Assembly: GCA_029465975.1 (NCBI GenBank)
Contig: CM055728.1
Coordinates: forward strand, 25,442,851-25,506,850
Length of the DNA: 64,000 nt
Reading direction: 5' to 3'
From: Dallia pectoralis
Lineage: Eukaryota; Chordata; Actinopteri; Esociformes; Umbridae
Part shown: positions 41,754-53,000 of the stretch, piece by piece
Position numbering within the stretch: position 1 is the first letter of the stretch
How the letters are laid out: each line of letters begins with the position of its first letter
Program-made: the position numbers and the translations under genes
Notes under the pieces: generated by a model
What the model was told of the DNA's origin: nothing
The model's input: only the letters and a program-made list of their open reading frames with translations
Databases searched by the model: none

Positions 41754-44463
41754 GTAAGTTTTGCGCATTGTTAAACGAATAATTTAAAATTATATGACAT
41801 TAAATGACACGGATTAAACTGCACGGTGAACTAATGGTGATTACGTTTAGGATAAATTGACTAATTGAATGATTTTCATCCCAATTAAGACAAATAGTTG
41901 GCTGTTACTGAATGGAAATAATCGTACGTGTTTTGGGTTAGAGAGAAAGCATGATTGATTGACTGATTGGTTGATTTCTCATTTAATGATTGATTAACGA
42001 GAATAATTATGGCATACGGTTGGTCGCGTGATGCATCCCTGCCTACGGCTATTGCGTGACCAGCAGGCAGCAGTAAAGAGGGTTGGTTTATCAATGAGAC
42101 AGAGACCTAGACCACTGACTGCCACAATCACACCAAGGCCAATGCCACTTAATTTCCCGTCTAATTCTCATCTCCTGCTGCAACCTGTCTTGCTCTGTCT
42201 GGCTCACACACATCAACCCCCCCCCCACACCCACACACAGACTGTGAGAATTATACACACACCAACGGATGGAAATTAGAATACATAGCTACTTCTTGTC
42301 AGAACCTCCCAACCTCATGCAGCCTAAATTTGAGGGAACACCGTTCACTTAAATGGCTGGCCCAGTTTGAATGAACTTTTGATTTCCCCAGTTTGAAGTC
42401 TCCAGATCAGGCTGGCAACTAGCAGAACATGAAATTATCATAACATACTTTTGTTCAGAATGGGCTGAATCTGCACAATTGGAATCCTACAGTATTAAGC
42501 AAGAATACACCCACTGCTGTTGTTTTTAGTATTCACAGTGGGACTAGTGTTGTGTCAGTAGCTCAATATCTGTCAGTTTGTTTGGGAAGATTGTGTTGAT
42601 GTGTTCAATATAAGTCATAATTGCAATTCTTTTGTGGCTTTTAAGTTGAGTCATAGGCCAGCTGCATGGAGTGGCATTGAACTTTATTAAAACTGTCAGT
42701 ATTTGTTTCTCTTGGGAGTCTACTAAACTACATTAGATTTATCATTAGTCTTTTCACCATATGAAAACTGCTGGTTAAGCAACAGTGATTCTTGTCTGAT
42801 TTTGAGACAGCTGAGAGAGTGTGGAGAATATGTATTCACATTCTAAAACACCTTATTTTTCTATACCCAGGTGCTTGTGAACATAGGCAACTATTTCACA
42901 TTGGAGTCTGTATTTTTGTCTCCAAGAAAAGGGATCTACAGTTTTAACTTCCATGTTATAAAAGTGTACCAGAGCCAGACTATACAGGTAAGAAATGTGT
43001 TTTGGCCAAATTGATTCAGCATTTAGCGCCGATTGTAATATTGATCACTAGAGATATACAGCCTATTAGCGCCACAATAGTTTTATTGACTTTTGAGTTA
43101 ACAGTAGATCATTTCAAAATGTCAATTTTTGAAATACAACTGTTGAATGTTACCCGAGGTAATGTGCTGCATCCCTCTCCGATCAATGTGAATATTAGAT
43201 CTATGAGCCAAATTGAAATTCATCGTTGTTGTGAACAGAAGTTAATTTTATTAATGTTAATATAATACATGAGCCAAGACAAACAAGTTCAAGGATCAGA
43301 AGTCTAAAGAAGCATCCAGCTTAATGTGTCAGCAGACATAGTTAGACAGAAACACGACTATTATATCCCTGTAGTTCATATTAAAATGAGGGTAGGTTAG
43401 CTAGCTAATTACATATTCTGACACAAACTGTAACTAATTAGCTCATTAGCTATGACACCTTGTTGTACACATATTTTCCCAGCTGATCCGCTATTGTTAT
43501 CAAGCAATAGGCAGTTGCATTGTAGAAATGTAGTTTATCTTAGCAACAATAGCTGGCTAGATAGATTTTAGTGGAATTACTGGAGCAAAATGCATTCATA
43601 TTAGTCTTTGTTTCATATTATTTTGAGGCTGGCTGAGTGGGAATGTGCTTGGGCCCAATACGTCACACTTGTAAACTGGACTAGAAATGTTGATGTGTTG
43701 TTGTTGACTTGTTGATGTGTGCTCTGTCAGATTCAGGCTCGGTTTTTGTAAAAGCAACTTTGTGACAACTTTGTTGTAAAAAGGGCTTTATAAAAAAATG
43801 GGATTGATTGATAGATAGAAATCCACATCTACATACTGTATTATTTAAATGTAAATTTGCACGGCTACTCATTTAATTTGTGTATCGTATGTTTGTCCAG
43901 GGGTAGCCTTCACTTCCAATATTCTTCTTGCAAAGCACCAACGTTTATATCGTAGCAATTATGTTATATATATTATTCAGTCTAGTAACAGAAGTGACAA
44001 CACTATATTATGATAATACAAACAACTATGTTTTTGGCATCATCAATGTAAGGGCTCCTGTATAGTGTAGTGTACATTCAGTAACGCTATCTATACTTCA
44101 TAGAAAATACCCACCTGGCAGATGGATGATTACAATATAATGCTGTGGGTTTTCAATCTTTGTATGGATAGCAATCTATTTTAACTTAGAACTGAAGCGA
44201 CATGAGCTACATTTCTCCTCGGTTCTATGTATTGCTCATTGCTGTCTTTTCTCTGGGTCATGCAGGTGAACTTAATGTTGAATGGGAAACCGGTCATCTC
44301 AGCTTTTGCGGGGGACAAAGACGTAACACGAGAGGCTGCCACCAATGGAGTCCTGCTCTATTTGGATAAAGAGGACAAGGTCTACCTTAAACTGGAGAAG
44401 GGGAATCTAGTTGGCGGATGGCAATATTCCACATTTTCCGGGTTCCTTATTTTTCCTCTGTAA
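41457..44463 (+). CDS. cbln4: Cerebellin-4, complete three-exon gene
   Basis: Exons 41457-41753, 42871-42987 and 44266-44463 join in phase 0 to encode 203 residues, close to the roughly 200 of vertebrate cerebellins. A hydrophobic signal peptide ends near GA|QNDTEP (residues 30/31). The N-terminal motif GKCLVVCDSN carries the paired cysteines (C43, C47) that link cerebellin trimers into hexamers. A C1q-like domain fills about residue 65 to the end, finishing [16 protein letters not shown]. N-glycosylation sequons are at N32 (NDT) and N90 (NKT). [20 protein letters not shown] and [20 protein letters not shown] with [15 protein letters not shown] match CBLN4 rather than CBLN1/2/3 as I recall them. 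Cerebellins are secreted synaptic organisers; CBLN4 is reported to bind DCC and neurexins. ATG 41457 was chosen as the start that gives the whole signal peptide. Confidence 0.93.
41754..42870. other. cbln4 intron 1
   Basis: About 1.1 kb with a CA/poly-C microsatellite at about 42219-42260. No exon. Confidence 0.6.
42871..42987 (+). CDS. cbln4: cbln4 exon 2 (C1q domain)
   Basis: Thirty-nine codons, VLVNIGNYFTLESVFLSPRK and then [19 protein letters not shown]. The acceptor is TTTTTCTATACCCAG and the donor is CAG|GTAAGA. Confidence 0.95.
42988..44265. other. cbln4 intron 2
   Basis: About 1.3 kb. A SINE/LINE-tail-like stretch at 43710-43815 (GCAACTTTGTGACAACTTTG, TTGTAAAAAGGGCTTTATAA, then ATTGATTGATAGATAGA) is of a kind common in fish. 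Confidence 0.55.
44266..44463 (+). CDS. cbln4: cbln4 exon 3 (end of C1q domain, stop)
   Basis: Sixty-five codons plus TAA. Contains [20 protein letters not shown] and ends FSGFLIFPL, the standard cerebellin C-terminus. The acceptor is CTCTGGGTCATGCAG. Confidence 0.95.
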   Translation: [65 protein letters not shown]

Positions 44464-45638
44464 AGAAGATTCCATCGTTCAAATTACGCCAGTGATCAAC
44501 AATGTTTTGTCAGTGCTTAATCGAAACATTTACTTTCTACATCAGTTGGATCGAGCCAAAGGATGGATAATGTTATGTTCCATGGTCACGGATTGCTACA
44601 GAACGAATAGAGAGAGTATTGAAGTGTGACGAAAACGGGAATCCCCTCTACGAATGCAATACTCCTCCAAAACATTGATTTTCATTGTTGTGCCCATATT
44701 TCTTGACAACTTCGACAGGCAATCATCACTTCAATTTCTCACAATATGTTTAGCACCACCGATTCATCTTTTGAAACTTTTCAGTGAAAAACATTCCCAA
44801 GTTGCCAGCTCTCTTTTTAAGATGTCTTTCCTAAGGTGGAAATAGATTTTCTTTACTCACCAAGGGTGGCATGCGTGTTAAGGCAAAGTTCCATTATCCA
44901 ACTATCACCGTCTTTTGCATGTTCAGTCACAGATGCCGTCTCTAGAAGTGATAACAGCTCACAGGTTTATTCTATTTGGAGTGGGTAATGCCAGCATGCT
45001 TGACATAATTCTGACAATGCAGGTTTTAGAATTCATCCTTAAACGCTCCCAGGTAGATTTGAAAAGAAAAATTAATCAGTTGAGATATAAGGACATAATT
45101 CCCTGGTAAGGTAAACACAACGGGTAAGTTAGAAATGGTTGGAATATACTTTTTTCCCCCATTAAGCAATTGCTAATATCCATAGCAACATACAGGAGCG
45201 ATGTGAGCAAACTTCCTTGAGAACAGAGATTTCAGCTGGGAAATTTGATATAGCAACCTTTTGGTTATTGGTCAGATGGTCTGATCTCTAGTTTATCTCC
45301 CACACATGGCTCATCTGATCATGCAAAAAAATGTAATGTGAATTCCACTTTGTTCTATCAGTCCAATCCTGTGTGTATTTCATTACAAAACGAGTTCTAT
45401 TAAACAGCCAGCTGTCTATACTTGGAACTGAACCTATTTGAGGGAGACATGTTTTTCTAGGTGTGAGAAACTTGGTATTTTAGGAAATGACTGACAAATC
45501 TGTGAAATATGGGCCCACATGTTGGGATATAGATGAACACAATGCAGTTTAATTGCAGACATGTCCTTGTTAAATTAATTGTTATTCCACATGTATGTAT
45601 GATATATATATATAAATATATATATATAAATATATATA
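44464..45638 (+). other. cbln4 3' UTR and downstream flank
   Basis: No coding potential. It probably holds the 3' UTR. An AT microsatellite occupies 45601-45638. Confidence 0.5.
45399..45404 (+). terminator. Candidate polyadenylation signal of cbln4
   Basis: ATTAAA about 940 bases after the stop, of the order expected for a cerebellin 3' UTR. Not verified by transcripts. Confidence 0.3.
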
Positions 45639-45863
45639 CAGTATCCCACAAAAGTGAGTACACCCCTCACATTTTTGTAAATATTTGATTATGTCGTTTA
45701 ATGTGACAATATTGAAGAAATGACACTTTGCTACAATGTAAAGTAGTGAGTGTACAGCTTGTATAACAGTGTACATTTGCTGTCCCCTCAGAATAACTTA
45801 ACACACAGCCATTAATGTCTAATCCGCTGGCAAAAAAAGTGAGCACACTTTTGTGAGATACTG
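45639..45863. mobile_element. 225-bp TA-flanked MITE
   Basis: Left terminus CAGTATCCCACAAAAGTG and right terminus (reverse complement) CAGTATCTCACAAAAGTG, flanked on both sides by TA. The interior (GAAATGACACTTTGCTACAA, then TGTAAAGTAGTGAGTGTACA) matches a widespread fish Tc1-related MITE I recognise. Non-coding. Confidence 0.9.
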
Positions 45864-46585
45864 TATATATAATTATTAATGATTACTTGAATATTTCACA
45901 TTTGTTTATTCATAACAGTTTGGTGAATTTTTAAAAGCTTATGAATGAACACATTTGGCATTCAGGCTACAACCAATGATTAAAATCTATCATACATCAT
46001 CATTGACTGCTATTGACTGCAAGCCATATGAGATTTCTTCCTACCACTTGTTTACTGATAGGTTATTAGTAAAATATTCTGAATGTTTCAAAAAGGGAAA
46101 TAGTTTTAGGAGTTTATAAAGAGATGAAATGTTAAGAAACAAAACTGAGTGTTAAACAAGAGAATGTAGCCCAAACGGACACACAAACTTAATTGTATAT
46201 TCTGTAACCTTACCCCCTGAAAATACAGAAGTGACGGTATCATGTTTGGCATTTAGCATTCATGGAACATATATGTTTTTACCTTTGTGGCTCTATGGTC
46301 AGCAAAACCTTTTCCCCAGTTAATAATGCCAATTGACACATGAAATGATAACTCGTATTTCTAAATTGACAATCGTTTCAGATGATATAAATCAAGGTTT
46401 CCTACAGGATTCTATGTAATCAGCATCAGCATTTAATGTTCTAGGTGGGTCCAGAGGTTTTGCCTCACACTAATAAACGGTTGCCATAAGAACATATATC
46501 GTAGGTAACTACTCATTTGTTATATAGTAGCTAGATAGAAACAATAATTCGGGTTAATCAGCCTTTGTGGTGGATGAGCCAAAAA
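45864..46585. other. Intergenic
   Basis: Nothing recognised. Confidence 0.4.
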
Positions 46586-47105
46586 TGGGTGAGCCAAAAC
46601 ATTATGACCATTCACAGGTGAAACCAATAAAGTTGATTGTCTCCAACCAAGGGCACATGTTATGGTCTGGTGAGATTAGATGGTAAGCAAACAAATATGT
46701 TTTCATAATCAATGTGTTGGATGCAAGAGAAATGGTTAGGAGTAAAGACTTGCGCGACTTTGACGAAGGCCAAATTGTTATTGCCAAACGACTGGGCCAG
46801 ACTATCACTGAAATGACAAGGCTTGTGGGGTGCTCCCAGTCAGCAATGGTGAGTACCAACAGACAGTGGTCAAAGGAGTGACAAACCACAAACCGGTGAC
46901 AGGTTGTTGGGCGCCCAAGGCTCATCGATGCACGGTGGCAACAAATCTGTCTCGTCTTGTACGAACCGACAAAATGTCTAATGTGACAGAAGTCACAAAA
47001 CTTTGTAAAGATGGTCATGTGTAATTGCAGAAATGTGTCCCAACACACAGTGCATCACACCCTGCAGGGCATCCACCTGTGTAGCCGCAGACCGGTCAGA
47101 GTGCC

Positions 47106-47628
47106 AATTATTACCCATTATTGCACATTATTATCCATTATTACCCACTATTACCCATTATTACCCACTATTGCACATTGTTATCCATTATTACCCACTA
47201 TTACCCATTATTACCCACTATTGCACATTATTATCCATTATTACCCACTATTACCCATTATTACCCACTATTGCACATTATTATCCATTATTACCCACTA
47301 TTACCCATTATTACCCACTATTGCACATTATTATCCATTATTACCCACTATTACCCATTATTACCCACTATTGCACATTATTATCCATTATTACCCTCTA
47401 TTACCCATTATTACCCACTATTGCACATTATTATCCATTATTACCCACTATTACCCATTATTACCCACTATTGCACATTATTATCCATTATTACCCACTA
47501 TTACCCATTATTGCACATCATTATTACCCATTGTTACCCATTATAACCCATTATTGCACATCATTATTACCCATTGTTACCCATTATAACCCATTATTGC
47601 ACACTATTACCCATTATTACCCCTTTTC
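47106..47628. repeat. 50-bp higher-order minisatellite built from 10-bp units, inside the transposase
   Basis: Decamers TTACCCATTA/TTACCCACTA/TTGCACATTA/TTATCCATTA repeat in a fixed order of five, giving a 50-base period for about eight to nine cycles and then decaying into 30-35-base irregular units. Transposase-like sequence lies on both sides. Confidence 0.93.
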
Positions 47629-48039
47629 CACAATGATTACGCAAGCTTTCAGAACTGGACCTTGGTGCAGTGAAAGGTCGCCCGGTCGGATGAGTCCTGT
47701 TTTTTTTACTTCACCAGAGGCGACTGCTGTGTGTGTGTGTGTGCGCACCTTTAACTTGGGGAAGTGATGGCACCAGGATGCACTGTAGTAAAATGACAAG
47801 CAGGTGAAGTGTGATGGTCAACGTTGTGCTGGGAATCTCTGGGTCGTGAATTCATGTGGACATCAAATTGACCCGTGCCACGTATCTTAACATTGTTGCA
47901 GACCAGGTACACATTTCCAATTCAGCATCTGTGGGGTGTGCTGGACCAACAACTATGGTCTACGATGACCCCACGATGACCCCACCTCGCAACCTGCAGG
48001 ACTGGAAGGATCTGCTGCTAATGTCTTGGTGCCAGATAC

Positions 48040-49118
48040 CAGGGCTGAACGATCATGGAAAAAAATATATTGCGATTGCAATTGAATAGGCAATTCTTTG
48101 TCTTCTGAATTATTCAACAAACACAAAAATAACAAATGGTATAGTTCCATGACTAACACAATATTAGATGGATTAAAAATAATTAGTGTTTTCTGTAGCC
48201 CTGGCCTATATGTTATGATGAATGACATGTATACTGTATAAAAATATTTTATACAGATAATTCAATCACAGCAGTTTCACGAGTTCGCACTTACATGCCA
48301 ATTAAGGGATAGGTTTAATGCGTATTTGGCGTGCTGTCCGGAGGGAGGGTTCCGGGCTCGGAATTCGGCCCGAACCCAGAGTACCCCCCCGCGCATGTAA
48401 GTGGTTAGGACTAGAATTTGAGCGGAGAAGGGGTGGTGGGGGGATGCTGCGAGCTGTCAGCGGAGCGAGGTAAGAATGCTGAGTCTATATGTACCCTAGT
48501 CGTTGATTGCTGAGAGCTTCCACCTGTAATTAATTAGCTGAAAGTCCTCCTCCCGAACCTTGTTAGTAAACCTCATATATTGACTGATATGTTGAACTTC
48601 CAGGCTTGGTAACATGTAATAATTATCATGACAACATAAAGCACTGACAAAAGACACCTGGTGTTAACATTAATATAAAAGTCAGTAAGAAATCACACAA
48701 ACTAAAATGCAGATTGCATAAATCTAAAAAGAATCTGTGGCTTTATCACATTCGGTAATACGATAATTCAAAGGTACTGTAATAAGCATACGACATGTAA
48801 ACATGGGGATTGCACTTTTTAAACACTGTCTGTAAATCTTTTTTAGACCATGTTTAAAATATATATATATATATATATATATTACCTTACTGATCTCCAG
48901 TCAGTAACATTACACACAAAGTGCAGAAAAAATAAAGGAGAAACATCCGCTAGCATGAGTTAGCAACATTAGCAAGGCAGGTTTTGCACAATACCTGATG
49001 CAGGGCAGCATCTTTCTTATGCTCGAATCCAAAGTGTAATTGCAGCCTTTGCAGTAGTTCTTTTGGTGTTTCATCATGTGGCGATATTATCACAAATGTA
49101 ATTAATCATTTAGCCCTG
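48040..49118. mobile_element. hAT-like non-autonomous insertion nested in the Tc1-like element
   Basis: Begins CAGGGCTGAACGATCATGG and ends with the inverse of CAGGGCTAAATGATTAATT. It is flanked by CCAGATAC (48032-48039) and CCAGATAG (49119-49126), an 8-bp target duplication with one mismatch. The CAGGG-type termini and 8-bp duplication point to the hAT superfamily. It splits a Tc1-like sequence that is otherwise continuous. No transposase frame; it has a GC-rich core at 48330-48480 and a (TA)n run at 48859-48881. Confidence 0.88.
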
Positions 49119-49228
49119 CCAGATAGCACAGGACACCTTCTGCAGAGTTTATACAATGGCGGGTCAGAGGTTTATTTGGCGCCACACTGAGGAATCAACA
49201 GCTTTTTTTATAGGTGGTGTATCGGCCA

Positions 49229-49823
49229 TATCGCTTCAGTTCATCAGTGTATACAGTATGTTTTCCCAATCATACCATTAAACACAGATACTGAATGAGA
49301 ATGCAGTACAATGTTTATAAATGTATTCCTTGCAACAAATCACTTTGCATTTTGCTGAGTTTCGACACAATCCTGTTACATGTGTTTAATTATAAACATC
49401 ACAGATTTGTCAAATGTTTTAACTGCCCCTTTAAGGGAACCAACAGAACTTGATGTGTGATAACTTGACCTTTAATTATTTCTAGCTTGATAATAAACAT
49501 TATAATATGAACATTCTAGTATTAATAATAGTTTTGAACACGAATTGAACACAAACCTGAACCACCAAGCTTGTGAACAAAACATTCTAAATACGGTACA
49601 CATGAAACAGGCATATGTAGTCTGCAGTGCACACATTATAGTTGCTTTCACTGTGCATGATTGTAGTAGCAATAGGTATGGATGTGCCGTCTGTAAAATG
49701 TTATATGTTCTATAAACCTGTCATGTGAACTGTCACGTTTTCGAACATTTAAAGAGAAATTCATGTGGTGGCTGTTTCTAAGTTAGTCATTGTGCCTGGA
49801 GCAGGTATAGGTTTGTCTTGAAA
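49229..49823. other. Intergenic
   Basis: AT-rich, nothing recognised. Confidence 0.4.
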
Positions 49824-50008
49824 GGCTGCCCTGACACCGGCTGCCCTGACACCGGCTGCCCTGACACCGGCTGCCCTGACACCGGCTGCCCTGACACCGG
49901 CTGCCCTGACACCAGCTGCCCTAACACCGGCTGCCCTAACACCAGCTGCCCTAACACCGGCTGCCCTAACACCAGCTGCCCTAACACCGGCTGCCCTAAC
50001 ACCGGCTG
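49824..50008. repeat. 15-bp minisatellite, about 12 copies
   Basis: The unit is GGCTGCCCTGACACC. The first half is homogeneous (CTGACACCGG). The second alternates CTAACACCGG and CTAACACCAG, giving a 30-base higher-order period. Confidence 0.95.
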
Positions 50009-53000
50009 CTGCCGCTCGTTCTATTACCTGTCAACAATTACATATATTGCATGAATTTACATTATTTTCTCACAATTTTTTTCCAAAGGTGACATTTTTG
50101 TATTTATTTTACATTTCGCGATTCTAAATGTAATGTAGGATTATAGAACGTGCAACATTTTACAAACAGCACTCCATAGATAGCAAGTCTCAGAGTTGCT
50201 TCGGGATTTGCTCATCTTCCCTCTTTTAAAAAAACCCCCAGCAAACCCATCTGTAACATTGGCTAACGTGATTGGCTAACGTGATTAGTGGCGCTCATCA
50301 CTACGGATAGATCTAGTTAGGCTTAAGGCTTGATCACACTTGAGCATCAATGTGATCTGGTACATCGAACGTTCCTTATTATCTAATGGAACGATGAGCT
50401 GGACTTAATCATTGGCTGAGGTAGTTGAGGTAGTACCAACGGGAAACTATTGCTGCAAACACGTCCAGTATGATGCATCCATGGAAGTTTGTGGATTGAC
50501 ACTTTAGGTGTGATAGAGACACCAATTCCCACCAAATACGTCAAATAAATTGTGACACGTCGAAAGTATTTTATTGTTAATGGAGCAGTCCACGAAGTAA
50601 CTTTTTCGTTGTGGCACCCGTGCCTTTGGAGAACCACACATGTTCTTATCTAACCGGATGTCGCTAAAAGATATAAACAGACCAGAGCTAGCAAGTAGAA
50701 AGGCAGTTTCCAAGTTGAGTTTAACAAAAAAAGTAATAACAAAAAAAAACCTGCGGTGGCGATCCCAGTAGCAATCAGGACACAGTAATGGGCAGCCCAG
50801 GAATCAGGAGGAAGTGACATTTCTATTTGTCTCTGCCGCCACCCACTCTGCAGCATTGCGAGGCACACGTGTGCCTAAAACGTTATGTGCTACTATCATG
50901 TCTCTAGCTCAGTTTATGCCTGTTTTCAATATGCAGCGTTTGTCTTGAAATCATTCGAACACCCATTGTGATGTGACTGATCAGATCATATTAGTTCAAA
51001 CAGACAAAATCATATCAAGACCAGCGGAACCTTGTGATGGATGACCAAGGTAATGGCCTGCATGTAAACATGACTTCTGTTAGCTGTGTGCTTCTATTGT
51101 CATCCAAATATACAGTTAATTTCTAATTGTTTTCACATGATATGTGAATTAACAAAAGTGTCACCAGTGAAAATATTTTGTTGTATATTTCACAATTCTT
51201 CATGGTGCAACTCAAGTAAAAAATGTTAGTGCATAATGTATAGTGAATATCTACCATGTGAATTACCATTTTGCATAAATTAAAAAAGCATAATTCTTGG
51301 ATGCTTTTCTTTTATTATCTCATAATGACTCAAACTGTCACCAAAAAAACACTTTGAATGGCAGCCATACAGGAGGAAAATGTACAACTGGAGATGTGTA
51401 CATAGAAATTGTGTTATAATGGACGAAGTACTATAACATGACATCACATTGTGTAGACGGGAGAAGAAAACAAATCGGTATTGTATTTTACAAATGAATG
51501 CACAGAATAGTGTTTACAATACAGAATTACGTGTTTACAGTTGTCTGTTTGTGGCGACTATAATGCCATTTGTATTGAGTGACTCAAACCATGTATGATT
51601 GATTTAATGAAGCGTTCTCACGTTTTCAAATTGAAACTGAGAATCTGAGTCCCAATCACTTGACTGGTATACGGCCGTAGTCAAACAATTTACACTTTTA
51701 GCCAAGAAACAAATCAGAGATAGTCTATGACGGGCCTGGTTATTGTTCAACGCATTATTATATGAAACAAACATCTACCATTTATATAATACCATAAAAT
51801 ATAATTTCAGGAATTCTAAAATAATTGTAAACCATATGAAACCAGTTGTATGTTTTCTTTTGATCATTCCCTACTTCACCAAAAAAATACTAAACAACAT
51901 TTATTATAAAAGTTCAAAATGAACTATTCATTCATTGTGGTCAGATACTGGATAACATAGACTTTGACGAACTCCGAATCAATCCCGGACGCATCTATTC
52001 TCAGAGATGTATTCTTATTTAGTTTCTTAGACGTTTCTTTCTTAGACGTAGCACAACATTCTGCTTATTATTCAATGACATTCATACGTATTCAGTGGGA
52101 GTGTTATGATTACGCTCACTATATTTGGCGTGGGACATGCAGCATATCGGTTTGGCGTGTGTACAGGCTCTGATTGCATCCGGTGGGAAACATAAACCCT
52201 GAACTGAATAATGAAACAGAGATCACGCTAACAAACAAACAACAAATGGAGGGAATGATTTCTGTTAGTGTTCGGTGCTCCTGAGTTTGATATGACGTTA
52301 GGCAAATTTTGTTTTCTACATAGAACAAATAAGGGATCTTCAGCTGAAAGGTACGGTAGCTGTACATGACAATCCATAACTATATAACTATATATTCTAC
52401 CTGTTCAGCAGAACCATACAGGTATGCAAATGCTGAATGACAATATAAAAGAAAGAGTGAGTAACAACAGGCCATTGACATTTCACTGTGCTGAAATATG
52501 TTTGTCAATTCACTTTCCCATTATAACTCAATCCACACAAGACAGACAGACAAACATGCCTATTTCATTGGACGCTGCAGTTGTGATGTCTTCCCCTGTG
52601 TAGAGCCGGATATTAATGTGTCTGACGAGCCATATAGCACACATGGTTTAACACCATGTTCATATTGTCCTCACTGCAGGCATGTGTTCTAATTGATTGT
52701 CTATAATTGACTTTGTAAAGTAGGCGTGTCTTTAATTTAGTGTTTTTTTCTTTCAATGTTTCAAGCACTTCAACAAGAGTAATTTAAACATTGGATAGGT
52801 ACACAGCCCTCACACATTCATTGTCTTTGTAAATATGGTTGAGATCTAAGGAGACCAAACCTCATTAATTCATCCACACATGCTCTTTAATGCTTGTACA
52901 TTACACATTCATAGTTAAGTCAGAGCACCTAACAAAGCTTGCTAATTAAATGAATTGATTTCCTGCATACGAATCAAACAATATTATGCATTATTTACAC

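Larger units (their letters stand above)
46586..49228 (+). mobile_element. Tc1-like DNA transposon disrupted by a minisatellite and a hAT-like insertion
   Basis: The 5' end contains AAAACATTATGACCATTCAC. The transposase-like + strand then gives DFDEGQIVIAKRLGQ-like sequence (46755-46800) and GCAGACCGGTCAGAGTGCC (47087). A minisatellite (47106-47628) follows, after which the gene resumes with AGAACTGGACCTTGGTGCAG (47651), GAAGTGATGGCACCAGGATG and ATTGTTGCAGACCAGGTACA (47892). The body is cut at 48039 by a 1079-bp insertion and resumes at 49119 with CCAGATAGCACAGGACACC. The 3' end is degenerate (TAGGTGGTGTATCGGCC). It belongs to the family of the remnant at 7866 and has no intact frame. Confidence 0.85.

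Noticed and set aside
47106..47628. TTACCC repeats as telomeric sequence
   Set aside because: The telomere complement is CCCTAA; the TTACCC decamers are a different sequence.
47011..47767. Open frames of 141-244 codons rich in HYYPLLPIIT
   Set aside because: They run through the decamer minisatellite inside a transposon relic.
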